From assembly GCA_934667125.1 (NCBI GenBank), contig CAKULF010000001.1:248001-312000 (forward strand): a stretch of 64,000 nucleotides of DNA, written 5' to 3'. The stretch is from an uncultured Candidatus Melainabacteria bacterium. Its GTDB lineage: Bacteria > Cyanobacteriota > Vampirovibrionia > Gastranaerophilales > Gastranaerophilaceae. The position numbers were made by a program, and so were the translations under genes. Numbering within the stretch: the stretch's first letter is position 1; every line of letters begins with the position of its first letter. The notes under the pieces were generated by a model. That model made no database searches and had not been told where the DNA came from. It saw nothing but the letters and a program-made list of their open reading frames with translations. This document shows positions 17,347 through 26,116 of this stretch, piece by piece.

Positions 17347-18738
17347 CTATTTTGTTATTCTTCCGTAAATATCTTTATAGCGAATTATATCTTCTTCAGA
17401 AAGTTTGTCGCCTTTTTGAACTTCAATAATTCTAAGCTCGCTTTCATAAGGATTTGCAAGAGAATGTATTGCTTTTCTTGGTATATCGATACTTTGACCT
17501 GCTTTTAACATAAAGATTTTATCGTTCAGGGTAACTCTTGCCACTCCGCACAATACAACCCAATGCTCGCAACGATGGTTATGAGATTGAAGCGACAATT
17601 GACCTTTTGAAGCAACAGCTATCATTTTTGTTAAATACCCTTCACCCTGATTTAAAACCGTATAATATCCCCAAGGGCGATAAACAGTGGTTTGCGGGCG
17701 ATGTGAGTCTGTGTTAGATTCTTTTAACATATCAAACACTTCTTTTACGCCTTCAACATCGTTTTTATTACAAGCAAGCACAGCATCCGTTGTTTCAACA
17801 ACAAAAATATCCTCTAGCCCAACTCCTGCAACAGTTCTATTTGAAGAATAAAGCATAGAATTTTTGCAATTTTTAGCTATGACGTTGCCGATTTTTACAT
17901 TATTATTTTCATCTTTATTATTAGAATTATAAACAGCATGCCAGCTTCCCAAATCGTTCCAGTCGCAAAGCATTTCAACCATTGCAACGTTTGGAGAATT
18001 TTCAATCAAAGCATAATCAATTGAAATATTTGGAAATTTCACGAACTTAACGTAATCAATCTCATCTTGATATCTAAAATCAAATTTTTGAACTAAATCA
18101 TAGATTAATTTTGAACATTGTTCAAGGGATTTCATAAAGACAGAAGCCTTGAACACCAAAATACCGCAATTCCAATAGTATTCTTTGCTATCGCAATACG
18201 TTTGAGCTGTTTTTGTATCAGGTTTTTCAACAAATTCGACAACTTTATAACCATTATCGATTTTTTCACCTGTTTTAATATAGCCAAAACCATTGCTTGC
18301 ACAATATGGAGTTATACCAAGCGTAACTATATAATCTTTTTCAGCTAGTGTTTTTGCATTTTCGATTGTTTTTCTGAATTTTTCAACATCTTTGATTAAA
18401 TGGTCAGATGGAACAACAACAATTATCTCATCTCCCACAAAATCCATAATATATTTTGTAGCGACTGCTATAGCAGGAGCTGTGTTTTTAGCTTCGGGTT
18501 CGGCTAAAACTTTAATATCTTGGTTATATTCTTTTAATTGCATTTTGACATTGGAAAAGTGCTTAGAGCTTGTTATAGCGACAATATTATCGATATCAAC
18601 AATTCCCATAAGTCTTTCATAGGTTTTTTGCAAAAGGCTTCTATCCGAATTTAATTTTAAAAGTTGTTTAGGATATAAATCCCTGCTTAATGGCCATAAT
18701 CTTGAACCGCTACCGCCTGCTAAAATAATTCCGTGCAT
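17347..18738 (-). CDS. manC: Mannose-1-phosphate guanylyltransferase / mannose-6-phosphate isomerase
   Basis: A bifunctional type II enzyme of 463 residues. The N-terminal nucleotidyltransferase begins with LAGGSGSRLWPLSR and PKQLLKL, making GDP-mannose from mannose-1-phosphate and GTP. The C-terminal cupin from about residue 345 (RPWGYY, then LSLQSHNHRCEHW and VARVTLNDK) is the isomerase domain that makes mannose-6-phosphate from fructose-6-phosphate. TAGGAGT precedes the ATG. The next minus-strand gene upstream is rmlD, about 60 bases away, so a sugar-nucleotide pair is likely. GDP-mannose and dTDP-rhamnose would feed surface glycan assembly, for example at 38163-47900. Confidence 0.95.
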   Translation of the reverse strand: MHGIILAGGSGSRLWPLSRDLYPKQLLKLNSDRSLLQKTYERLMGIVDIDNIVAITSSKHFSNVKMQLKEYNQDIKVLAEPEAKNTAPAIAVATKYIMDFVGDEIIVVVPSDHLIKDVEKFRKTIENAKTLAEKDYIVTLGITPYCASNGFGYIKTGEKIDNGYKVVEFVEKPDTKTAQTYCDSKEYYWNCGILVFKASVFMKSLEQCSKLIYDLVQKFDFRYQDEIDYVKFVKFPNISIDYALIENSPNVAMVEMLCDWNDLGSWHAVYNSNNKDENNNVKIGNVIAKNCKNSMLYSSNRTVAGVGLEDIFVVETTDAVLACNKNDVEGVKEVFDMLKESNTDSHRPQTTVYRPWGYYTVLNQGEGYLTKMIAVASKGQLSLQSHNHRCEHWVVLCGVARVTLNDKIFMLKAGQSIDIPRKAIHSLANPYESELRIIEVQKGDKLSEEDIIRYKDIYGRITK

Positions 18739-18797
18739 AATTTACTCCTAACAACTGTAATATATTTAATTATATATATTTTTAGGGTTTTTAGCAA

Positions 18798-19616
18798 TTA
18801 CTTTTTAACGGTTAAATATTTTTCCAAACTTTCTTGCCAAGCAGGTAATTCATCATTGCTATCCAATACACAAAACTTTGGTCTTAAGGCAGGACGAGGA
18901 AAATCAGACTTATCAATAGCCGTTACTTCGACATCTCTTTTTTTAATTTCAAAGATTTTTCTTGTATAGTCTGCCCAAGTTGCACGTCCTGATGAAGAAA
19001 CATGGTATATTCCATACGGAGCTTTGGTTTTAATTAATTCAATGATTTTTCTTGAGACGTCATCAACACAAGTTGGCGAGCCGATTTGATCATCTACAAC
19101 TGAAATTTCTTTTCTAAAATTTGAAAAAGTCAACATAGCATCGACATATCCGCCAGCACCATACAACCAAGAGGTTCTTAAGATATAGTGTTTTTTGGTT
19201 GCTCTTATAATTTCTTGTTCGCCTGCCAGTTTTGATTTTCCATACACATTAATCGGGTTTGTAGCGTCTGTTGTTTTGTATGGTGTTTCGGATTTTCCAT
19301 CAAAAACGTTATCCGTGCTTACGTATAAAATAGGGATATTGTGTTTTCGAGCAATATTTGCTATGTTTTTTGTTCCTAATTGGTTAACGCTATATGCAAT
19401 TTCGGGGTTGTCTTCTGCTTGGTCTATATTTGTATAACCTGCTAAATGGATAATAAAATCAAGACTAATCTTATTCATTATCTCATTAACCATTTTTGTA
19501 TTTGTAACATCAAAAATCTTAGAATTAGTCGCCCAGTATTGATATCCCTCATTTTCCAGCATAGGACACAAGGATTTACCAATTGAACCTGTTGCGCCTG
19601 TTACTAAAATTCTCAT
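18798..19616 (-). CDS. rmlD: dTDP-4-dehydrorhamnose reductase
   Basis: An extended short-chain dehydrogenase of 272 residues that performs the last step of dTDP-L-rhamnose synthesis. The nucleotide-binding GATGSIG is at 7-13, STDNVFDG near 97 and the catalytic YGKSK near 126, as in RmlD/RfbD. AAGGTAA precedes the start. The rmlA, rmlB and rmlC genes are not in the window. It lies upstream of manC on the same strand, and the two probably share a transcript. Confidence 0.9.
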   Translation of the reverse strand: MRILVTGATGSIGKSLCPMLENEGYQYWATNSKIFDVTNTKMVNEIMNKISLDFIIHLAGYTNIDQAEDNPEIAYSVNQLGTKNIANIARKHNIPILYVSTDNVFDGKSETPYKTTDATNPINVYGKSKLAGEQEIIRATKKHYILRTSWLYGAGGYVDAMLTFSNFRKEISVVDDQIGSPTCVDDVSRKIIELIKTKAPYGIYHVSSSGRATWADYTRKIFEIKKRDVEVTAIDKSDFPRPALRPKFCVLDSNDELPAWQESLEKYLTVKK

Positions 19617-19672
19617 AATCGTTACCTTAAAATAATACTCTTAACCACTTTTTTTATAGCATTTAGTCATGG

Positions 19673-19678
19673 TAAAAT
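19673..19678 (+). promoter_or_regulatory. Extended -10 box directly before the peptide-binding protein gene
   Basis: TGGTAAAAT (19670-19678) fits an extended -10 element without a clear -35. Only seven bases separate it from the ATG at 19686, and no ribosome-binding site is seen, suggesting a leaderless message. Confidence 0.4.
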
Positions 19679-19685
19679 CAATAAT

Positions 19686-21545
19686 ATGATAAAAAAGACT
19701 TACAAAATCTTAATATTAATTGTAATTTTTACGATTATTGCGCTATCTTGCGTTTTTTTAATATTTAAAAAAGATTACGGATACGATAAATCAACTAGTG
19801 TCACTTATGAAGCGATTAAAACACCTAATTCTTTTATTGAAATACCTACAAATAAAACACTTGATGGTGTTGATTATCTTCAATCCAATCTTCCTGTTGG
19901 GCGCTTTGGCGGACAAATAGTGACTTCTATATTGGGTGAACCCACAACGTTTAACCCTTATAATTCGCAAGACGCAACGAGTTCAGAATTATCCGAAATT
20001 ATGTATGATGGACTTGTTCAAACTAATCCGAATAATGGCGAAGTTATTCCAAAGCTAGCTAAATCGATTGAAATCAAACCTGATAATATGACTTATATAG
20101 TTCATTTAAGAAGAGGGGTAAAATGGTCTGATGGGGTTGAAATAACGTCAGCCGATGTTGATTTTACATATAACGAAGTTATTTTTAAGGGCTTTGGCGA
20201 AGGGAGCGCAAGGGATGTTTTGCTTATCGACAACAAGCTTCCAAGCATTAAAGCAATTGATAAATATACAGTAGTTTTTAAGACTCCTAAACCTTTTGCG
20301 CCATTTTTAAGAAATTTAGGCGCTTCAATTTTACCCGAACATGTTTTTAAAGATGTTGTTAAAAAAGGAAATCAATACTTTTTATCATATCAGGGTGTTG
20401 GGGTAAAACCAAGTGATATCGTATATTCAGGGGCATTTCATCTAAAAAGCTATGTGCCTGCTCAAAGGTTGATTTTTGAAAAAAATCCGAATTATTATTT
20501 AATTAATAAAGAAAATAAAAAGCTTCCCTATCTTGACCGTTGGGTTATGCTGATTGTTGGAGATATTAATAATCAAACTTTAAAATTTGAATCCGGAGCA
20601 ACCGATACAATCACTATTCAAGGCTCTTTGATTGATAGATATAGGGAGCTAAAAAAACACAACGATTTTGAATTGTATAATTTAGGGGCAAGCACAAACA
20701 CAACCTTTATGGTTTTTAATATGAACAATCGCAAAAATAAGGATGGAAAGTATTATGTAAATCCAATTAAACAAGCGTGGTTTCAAGATAAAAACTTTAG
20801 AAAAGCGATAGATTGGGCTATCGATAGGGATGATTTGATTTTAAATGTCTTTTCAGGGTTAGCTAGCCCTTTGCATAGTGCTGAACCTATAAACAGCTTA
20901 TTTTTAAACAAAGAAATTGCAAAAGGGCATAAAAAAGATATTAATTATGCGAAAAGTCTTTTAAAAGAAAGCGGATTTTATTATAAAGACAATGTTTTAT
21001 ACGATAAACACAATCATAGAGTAGAGTTTGAACTTTTAACTAATGCCGGAAATACTCAAAGAGAAGCGACAGGGGTTTCTATCAAACAAGATTTAGAAAA
21101 CCTTGGAATTAAGGTTAATTTTAAACCGATTGAGTTCAACAGTTTGGTTAATAAATTAATCAGCTCGCCCGATTTTGACTGCGTTATAGTGGCTTTAACA
21201 TCTAATATTTTTGAACCGAATTCGGGCGCAAATGTTTGGAAAAGCAACGGTAATTTGCACCAATTCAATAAGCGTTTAAAGGATGATGATAAATCGACCG
21301 ATAAACTTCTTCCTTTTGAAAAAGAATTAGATGAAATATTCACAAAAGGCGCTCTGGAGCTTGATTTTAACAAAAGAAAAAAAATATATGACAGATATCA
21401 ACAAATTATACACGACGAAAACCCAATGATATACCTGTATGCGCCAATTAATATCAGCGCAATCAGAAATAAAATCAAAAACATCTATCCAACAAAACTT
21501 GGCGGATTAATTTATGATATGGCGCAAATTTATGTTGAAGAATAA
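19686..21545 (+). CDS. ABC transporter substrate-binding protein, family 5 (oligopeptide/dipeptide type)
   Basis: A 619-residue extracytoplasmic solute receptor. The N terminus is a basic-hydrophobic export segment ending in ALSC near residue 21, a weak lipobox, so it may be a lipoprotein or an anchored protein. The body has family 5 hallmarks: EPTTFNPYNSQDATS, LAKSIEIKPDNMTYIVHLRRG, VKWSDGVEITSADVDFTYN near 140, and the C-terminal DENPMIYLY. Such proteins bind peptides, nickel or other small ligands for an Opp/Dpp permease. No permease or ATPase gene is adjacent, so the partner lies elsewhere. The ligand is unknown. Confidence 0.88.
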   Translation: MIKKTYKILILIVIFTIIALSCVFLIFKKDYGYDKSTSVTYEAIKTPNSFIEIPTNKTLDGVDYLQSNLPVGRFGGQIVTSILGEPTTFNPYNSQDATSSELSEIMYDGLVQTNPNNGEVIPKLAKSIEIKPDNMTYIVHLRRGVKWSDGVEITSADVDFTYNEVIFKGFGEGSARDVLLIDNKLPSIKAIDKYTVVFKTPKPFAPFLRNLGASILPEHVFKDVVKKGNQYFLSYQGVGVKPSDIVYSGAFHLKSYVPAQRLIFEKNPNYYLINKENKKLPYLDRWVMLIVGDINNQTLKFESGATDTITIQGSLIDRYRELKKHNDFELYNLGASTNTTFMVFNMNNRKNKDGKYYVNPIKQAWFQDKNFRKAIDWAIDRDDLILNVFSGLASPLHSAEPINSLFLNKEIAKGHKKDINYAKSLLKESGFYYKDNVLYDKHNHRVEFELLTNAGNTQREATGVSIKQDLENLGIKVNFKPIEFNSLVNKLISSPDFDCVIVALTSNIFEPNSGANVWKSNGNLHQFNKRLKDDDKSTDKLLPFEKELDEIFTKGALELDFNKRKKIYDRYQQIIHDENPMIYLYAPINISAIRNKIKNIYPTKLGGLIYDMAQIYVEE

Positions 21546-21652
21546 TTTATTTTCAAATTACATAAAATATTGTATAATGAGGAAAATTTACGAAATTGCA
21601 CATATAAAAGATAAGTAGCAACATTTTATTTGTTTTTAAGAAGGAGGATTTT

Positions 21653-22261
21653 ATGAAAAAATTATTACTAAGTGCGCTTTTATGCTTTAGCGTATTAGCC
21701 TTTACTTCACAAGTAAATGCAGACGTAATCGATAAACCAGACTTTGTTCGTCTGCAAAAAATTGGAAATCAATTAATTAAAGCAAACAAAATTCCACACA
21801 GATACACTTTCAATTTTACAAACGTTAGCCAACAAAAAGCATACCCAATTCTTATAGATACTTCATACACTAACGATTTGGATTTACATAATAACCACTG
21901 CGTTAATCTGTTCTGGGCAGACTATGCAAGATTAGCTTCCGATGATGAAGTGGCAGGTTTAATAGCTCATGAATTAGCACAAGGTGAACACAGTTATACA
22001 GGGGTTTTGAACGGACAGTTCATGTTTACAAAAAATGGTTACATGCCTTTTAACTATATTGCAAAAATGAACGAATTAAATTTTGATAAAAAAGCTGTAG
22101 ACTATATGGCAAAGGCAGGATATAACCCTAAAGCTTTAACATATGCACTAAATAAGACAACAGGAGAATGGAGAGGAACATTTTTCTCAAGACACAACAA
22201 AACTCAAAAAAGAGTTAAAAACATTAATCAATATATATCCAAAAAATATCCAAAACTATAA
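21653..22261 (+). CDS. Secreted M48-like metallopeptidase homologue with altered HExxH
   Basis: The 202-residue protein begins with a clean signal peptide (MKKLLLSALLCFSVLAF, likely cut after VNA). The segment LASDDEVAGLIAHELAQGEH resembles M48 peptidases, where a helix of the form (A/G)HExxH follows an LASDDEVA-type block. Here the motif is HELAQ, with Gln in place of the second zinc-binding His; a His does follow three residues later. The N-terminal PILIDTSYTNDLD also fits the M48 core. It may be an inactive relative or use a different ligand. AAGGAGG lies upstream of the ATG. The gene stands alone and shares a bidirectional terminator with pyrG. Confidence 0.65.
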   Translation: MKKLLLSALLCFSVLAFTSQVNADVIDKPDFVRLQKIGNQLIKANKIPHRYTFNFTNVSQQKAYPILIDTSYTNDLDLHNNHCVNLFWADYARLASDDEVAGLIAHELAQGEHSYTGVLNGQFMFTKNGYMPFNYIAKMNELNFDKKAVDYMAKAGYNPKALTYALNKTTGEWRGTFFSRHNKTQKRVKNINQYISKKYPKL

Positions 22262-22279
22262 AACAATTTAATAAATTTT

Positions 22280-22308
22280 AAAAAACACCCTATTTTAGGG
22301 TGTTTTTT
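22280..22308. terminator. Bidirectional terminator between the M48-like gene and pyrG
   Basis: AAAAAACACCCTA (22280-22292) and TAGGGTGTTTTTT (22296-22308) form a 13-bp stem with a three-base loop and T-runs in both directions, between two convergent genes. Confidence 0.9.
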
Positions 22309-22311
22309 AAG

Positions 22312-23910
22312 CTATTTTTCAAGGGCTGCTTCAACAAGTCCCAAGAATAAAGGATGTGGCTTTTGCGGTCTTGAAAGAAATTCAGGATGAAATTGGCAAG
22401 CAATAAAATATTTATGCTCAGGAATTTCAACAATTTCAGCCAACAAGCCATCGGGACTAGTTCCTGAAATAACAAGCCCATGGGATGTTAGGATATCTTT
22501 ATATTTGTTGTTAAATTCATACCTATGACGATGTCTTTCAGAAATTAAATCGGCTTTATAAAGTTTATGAGCCAAAGTATTTTCCTCAATTTTACAAGGA
22601 TATGCCCCAAGACGCATAGTTCCGCCATATCCCATAATATTTTTCTGCTCTTCCATAAGGTCAACAACTTTATCAGCAGATTCTATATTAAACTCGGCAG
22701 AATTAGCTTCGCTAAGTCCTACAACGTTTCTAGCGTATTCTATAACAGCACATTGCATTCCAAGGCAAAGACCAAGATAAGGGATATTGTTTTCTCTTGC
22801 ATATTGTACAACTTTTAATTTGCCCTCTATTCCTCTTACGCCAAAGCCCCCAGGGACAACAACAGCATCAACATCTGATAGGTGCGATGAAGCGTCATCA
22901 AGAGTTAGAATTTCTTCAGATGCTATCCATTTGATATTAATTTTGCAATTGTGTTTAAAACCGGCATGCTTTAGGCTTTCCACAACCGAAATATATGCAT
23001 CATTGAGTTCAGTGTATTTTCCTGCTAAAGCAACAGTTATAGACTTATTCGGATTGTTAATCTTATCAACAAGTTCAACCCATTCAGTCAAATCAGTTGG
23101 TTTTTCTTCAAGATGAAGAGTTTTTAAAATTTGGCTTGTCATGTTTTGTTTTTCAAGATATAAAGGCACTTCATAGATGGATTTCATATCCTTGCAAACA
23201 ATAACATTTTCTTTTTTAACAGAACAAAATAGAGCCAGTTTATCTTTTTCGCTTTCCCCAACAGGAACAGAAGTCCTTAAAACAAGCATTTCAGGCTGTA
23301 TTCCATAACTTCTTAAAACGTTAACACTATGTTGAGATGGTTTTGTTTTAATTTCGCCCGAAGTTTGAAGATACGGCAAAAGTGTCACATGGATTGACAT
23401 GCTGTTTTCATAACCAACTTCACTTCTAAATTGTCTGATTGCTTCAATAAACGGTAAACCCTCGATATCACCGATTGTTCCACCTACTTCAACAATTAAA
23501 ATGTCAGGTTTAGAATTTTCAACCGCTTTTAAAAATCTCGATTTAATTTCCCCTGTGATATGAGGAATCATTTGAACCGTAGCGCCTAAATATTCGCCTT
23601 TTCTTTCTTTATTTATAACCGTTTGATAAACAGAACCCGACGTTACATTATTAATTTGAGCCAAAGGACGATTGATAAATCTTTCATAATGCCCCAAATC
23701 CAAATCCGTTTCTGCCCCATCATCACACACAAAAACCTCGCCATGCTGAAAAGGACTCATTGTTCCAGGGTCAACATTGATATAAGGGTCAAATTTTTGT
23801 ATCGCAACCTTATATCCACGAGATTCTAAAAGCTTGCCCAAAGAGGCGGCAACTATCCCTTTTCCCAAAGAGCTAACCACACCGCCTGTAATAAAAATAT
23901 ATTTTGTCAT
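22312..23910 (-). CDS. pyrG: CTP synthase
   Basis: A 532-residue enzyme that aminates UTP to CTP using glutamine and ATP. The N-terminal synthase domain starts KYIFITGGVVSSLGKGI (P-loop) with the cation site near VDPGTMSPFQHGEVFV. The class I glutamine amidotransferase domain has PGGFGVRG, the nucleophile in GLCLGMQC near residue 380 and the His-Glu pair in CQFHPEF near the end. AAGGA precedes the ATG. gatC lies 7 bases upstream on the same strand, so the two probably share a transcript. Confidence 0.98.
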   Translation of the reverse strand: MTKYIFITGGVVSSLGKGIVAASLGKLLESRGYKVAIQKFDPYINVDPGTMSPFQHGEVFVCDDGAETDLDLGHYERFINRPLAQINNVTSGSVYQTVINKERKGEYLGATVQMIPHITGEIKSRFLKAVENSKPDILIVEVGGTIGDIEGLPFIEAIRQFRSEVGYENSMSIHVTLLPYLQTSGEIKTKPSQHSVNVLRSYGIQPEMLVLRTSVPVGESEKDKLALFCSVKKENVIVCKDMKSIYEVPLYLEKQNMTSQILKTLHLEEKPTDLTEWVELVDKINNPNKSITVALAGKYTELNDAYISVVESLKHAGFKHNCKINIKWIASEEILTLDDASSHLSDVDAVVVPGGFGVRGIEGKLKVVQYARENNIPYLGLCLGMQCAVIEYARNVVGLSEANSAEFNIESADKVVDLMEEQKNIMGYGGTMRLGAYPCKIEENTLAHKLYKADLISERHRHRYEFNNKYKDILTSHGLVISGTSPDGLLAEIVEIPEHKYFIACQFHPEFLSRPQKPHPLFLGLVEAALEK

Positions 23911-23917
23911 ATCTTCC

Positions 23918-24199
23918 TTAATTTATTTTTGGAACTTTGAAGAAATCGCCCTCAACATCCGGAGCGTTTGCCATAAGTTCTTCTCTTGTATTTTCGTAAA
24001 TCTTTTCGTCTTTTCTTGTCACGTTAACAAAATCAATAGGATGATTCATAGGCTCAACGCCTGTTGTATCAACCTCATTCATCTTTTCAACATGTTCTAA
24101 AACATCACCTAATTGATGTGTAAATTTTTCTTTTTCTTCGTCTGTTAATTCTAATCGTGCTAATTTTGCAACATGTTCAACATCTTTAATTGTAATCAT
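23918..24199 (-). CDS. gatC: Asp-tRNA(Asn)/Glu-tRNA(Gln) amidotransferase subunit C
   Basis: A 93-residue protein with the full GatC pattern: VEHVAKLARLELTDEEKEKF, LGDVLEHVEKMNEVDTTGVE, then a C-terminal EGDFFKVPKI. GatC supports the GatCAB complex that amidates Glu-tRNA(Gln) or Asp-tRNA(Asn) in bacteria lacking GlnRS or AsnRS. gatA and gatB are not adjacent. AAGGGAGA precedes the start. Likely co-transcribed with pyrG. Confidence 0.95.
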   Translation of the reverse strand: MITIKDVEHVAKLARLELTDEEKEKFTHQLGDVLEHVEKMNEVDTTGVEPMNHPIDFVNVTRKDEKIYENTREELMANAPDVEGDFFKVPKIN

Positions 24200-24240
24200 A
24201 AAATCTCCCTTACATATAAAGTAACAAAAAACTTAAATTA

Positions 24241-24270
24241 TTGCAATTTTTTATTAAGTTAATTTATAAT
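24241..24270 (+). promoter_or_regulatory. Promoter of the first LuxR-type response regulator, probably leaderless
   Basis: TTGCAA (24241-24246) and TATAAT (24265-24270) are 18 bases apart. Seven bases follow before the ATG at 24278, so the predicted transcription start coincides with the start codon; no ribosome-binding site is present. Confidence 0.6.
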
Positions 24271-24277
24271 AAAATAT

Positions 24278-24940
24278 ATGGATATGAAGAGTAATGTTTT
24301 GATAGTTGAAGACCATGGTCTTACATTGTTTGCACTTAAAACTTCGCTATCAACAAAAGAATATATAGAAGAGATTTTTGAAGCGGATTGCGCTTCTGCT
24401 GCCTATGATATCATTAAATCAAACAAAGTTGATTTAGTTATTATGGATATTGGTTTGCCCGATATAGACGGTATTCAGGCAAGTGAAGAGATTAAAAAAT
24501 TAAATGAAAATGTTAAAATTATTATCCTAACTTCACACACAGATAAAGAAGAAGTGACAAAATGTCTTAAAATCGGGGTTAGAGCGTATTGCACAAAAGA
24601 TATTAAGCCCGATAAATTAGATGAAGTTATAAAAGATGTTTTAAACGGCTCAATGTATTTTGATTCAAGCATTTCAAAATATGTTTTAGAAGTTAATTCT
24701 AAAGAAGAAGATACCAAAAAGCATGAATTAAGTGTAAAAGATTGTTACAATTTGACTCAGCAAGAAAAAAGAGTATTAATATTATTAGCAAGTGGGAATA
24801 ATAATCTACAGATAGCTAAGAAATTAAAAATTTCAATCAACACAACAAAAGTGCATGTTTGTTCGATTTTGCAGAAAATGGATGTGGAAGACAGAACCCA
24901 AGCGGCAATTAAAGCCATCAGAGAAAATTTAATCAATTAA
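24278..24940 (+). CDS. NarL/FixJ-type response regulator
   Basis: A 220-residue two-component regulator. The receiver domain (1-125) has the acidic pair ED in LIVEDHG, the phosphoacceptor in LVIMDIGLPD near residue 55, and the conserved Thr/Lys positions in LTSHTD and CTKDI. The C-terminal LuxR helix-turn-helix reads LTQQEKRVLILLASGNNNLQIAKKL and ends KVHVCSILQKM. It should bind DNA as a dimer when phosphorylated. No sensor kinase is adjacent. A second LuxR-type regulator follows 8 bases later in the same operon, then a pentapeptide-repeat protein. A second ATG lies two codons in; the upstream one is kept because of promoter spacing. Confidence 0.92.
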   Translation: MDMKSNVLIVEDHGLTLFALKTSLSTKEYIEEIFEADCASAAYDIIKSNKVDLVIMDIGLPDIDGIQASEEIKKLNENVKIIILTSHTDKEEVTKCLKIGVRAYCTKDIKPDKLDEVIKDVLNGSMYFDSSISKYVLEVNSKEEDTKKHELSVKDCYNLTQQEKRVLILLASGNNNLQIAKKLKISINTTKVHVCSILQKMDVEDRTQAAIKAIRENLIN

Positions 24941-24948
24941 AGGAAAAT

Positions 24949-25569
24949 ATGAGCGCATTAGCTAAAATTTTAATAATAGACGACAATCCAAAGCTTATGG
25001 AAGATTCTCTTCCGATGTATGGCTATGAGGTTAAAGCTGCGACTGATGGGCTTATGGGGCTAAAAATTTTAAACGAAGAAAACGATTTTGATTTAATTTT
25101 GCTTGATGTTGTTATGCCAAATTTGGACGGCTGGGAAGTTTTAAAAGCAATAAGAAAAGACGATAAAATTGCTTCTATTCCAATTATAATGCTAACTTCG
25201 GTTAATGACGCAAACAAACAAATTTCAGGGCTAAAATTTGGAGCAGATGATTATATAGTAAAACCATTTGTTCTTCCAAACCTTTTAGCTAGAATTGAAG
25301 CGCTTTTAAGACGTTCTAATTGGAATAAAGAAACAAAAACAACTAAGCCTTTGCCTTTTGTAGATGGCAAAGAAATTGGGGATTTAACCCAAAGAGAAAA
25401 AGAAATTTTAACTTTAGTTTCATTGGGAAATTCAAACTCACAAGTAGCTCAAAAGCTCTTTGTTAGGGAAGTTACAGTCAAAACACATCTAAATAACATC
25501 TATAGAAAATTAAATGTGGATAATAGAGTTCAAGCTGTTTTATTAGCACAACAAACGGGAATTATATAA
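24949..25569 (+). CDS. Response regulator with LuxR-type DNA-binding domain
   Basis: A 206-residue regulator whose receiver resembles the OmpR/PhoB group (LIIDDNPKLMED, LILLDVVMPNLDGW, LTSVND, GADDYIVKPF) but whose output domain is LuxR-type (LTQREKEILTLVSLGNSNSQVAQKL, then TVKTHLNNIYRKLNV). An OmpR-like receiver with a LuxR output is common in Cyanobacteria. The first acidic pair and phosphoacceptor Asp are present, so it should be phosphorylatable. AGGAAAAT precedes the ATG, 8 bases after the previous gene. Target genes are unknown. Confidence 0.92.
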   Translation: MSALAKILIIDDNPKLMEDSLPMYGYEVKAATDGLMGLKILNEENDFDLILLDVVMPNLDGWEVLKAIRKDDKIASIPIIMLTSVNDANKQISGLKFGADDYIVKPFVLPNLLARIEALLRRSNWNKETKTTKPLPFVDGKEIGDLTQREKEILTLVSLGNSNSQVAQKLFVREVTVKTHLNNIYRKLNVDNRVQAVLLAQQTGII

Positions 25570-25587
25570 AAAAATAAAAGGTAAATT

Positions 25588-26106
25588 ATGGCAGAAAAAG
25601 TTATTGAATTAATTTTAAACGATTATGACGCATTTGTTGAATATAAAAAGGAAAATTCAGATATAGAAGCGACTGAGGCAGATTTTTCAGGCATGAGCTT
25701 TGAAAATGCTGATTTTTCAAACATTGATTTTTCAGGAACAAGTTTCACCGAGGCTACTTTAACCAACGTCAATTTTGAAGATTGCGACCTAACAAGTGTT
25801 GATTTTTCAAGAGCCAATTTATCAGAATGTAATTTTTCAGGTTCACTTTTAAATGGAACAATATTTAACTATGCAACGGTTGATTTTTGCAACTTTAACG
25901 AATGCGATATGGCAGGCTGCAACTTAGCTGAAGCAGATTTATCTAATAGTGATTTTTCAACAAGCGAAAACCTTGAATCTGCAAGATTTGATGAATCAAC
26001 AGTTTGGCCTGATGATGATAAATTACCTGAAGACTTTGATTGCACCTATAACTATGATTTATCATCATTAAGAGAAGATGAAGAAAATTCTTCTGAACAA
26101 TATTAA
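25588..26106 (+). CDS. Pentapeptide-repeat protein
   Basis: A 172-residue acidic protein. From about residue 28 to 130 it has A(D/N)LxX-type pentads such as ADFSG, ADFSN, IDFSG, CDLTS, VDFSR, ANLSE, CNFSG and ADLSN. These should fold into a right-handed quadrilateral beta-helix. The C-terminal 40 residues are acidic and non-repetitive (WPDDDKLPEDFD). There is no signal peptide, so it is probably cytosolic. Some family members mimic DNA and block gyrase; nothing here shows that. AAAGG precedes the start, 18 bases after the response regulator, suggesting co-transcription. Function unknown. Confidence 0.85.
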   Translation: MAEKVIELILNDYDAFVEYKKENSDIEATEADFSGMSFENADFSNIDFSGTSFTEATLTNVNFEDCDLTSVDFSRANLSECNFSGSLLNGTIFNYATVDFCNFNECDMAGCNLAEADLSNSDFSTSENLESARFDESTVWPDDDKLPEDFDCTYNYDLSSLREDEENSSEQY

Positions 26107-26116
26107 TATTTAGTTT

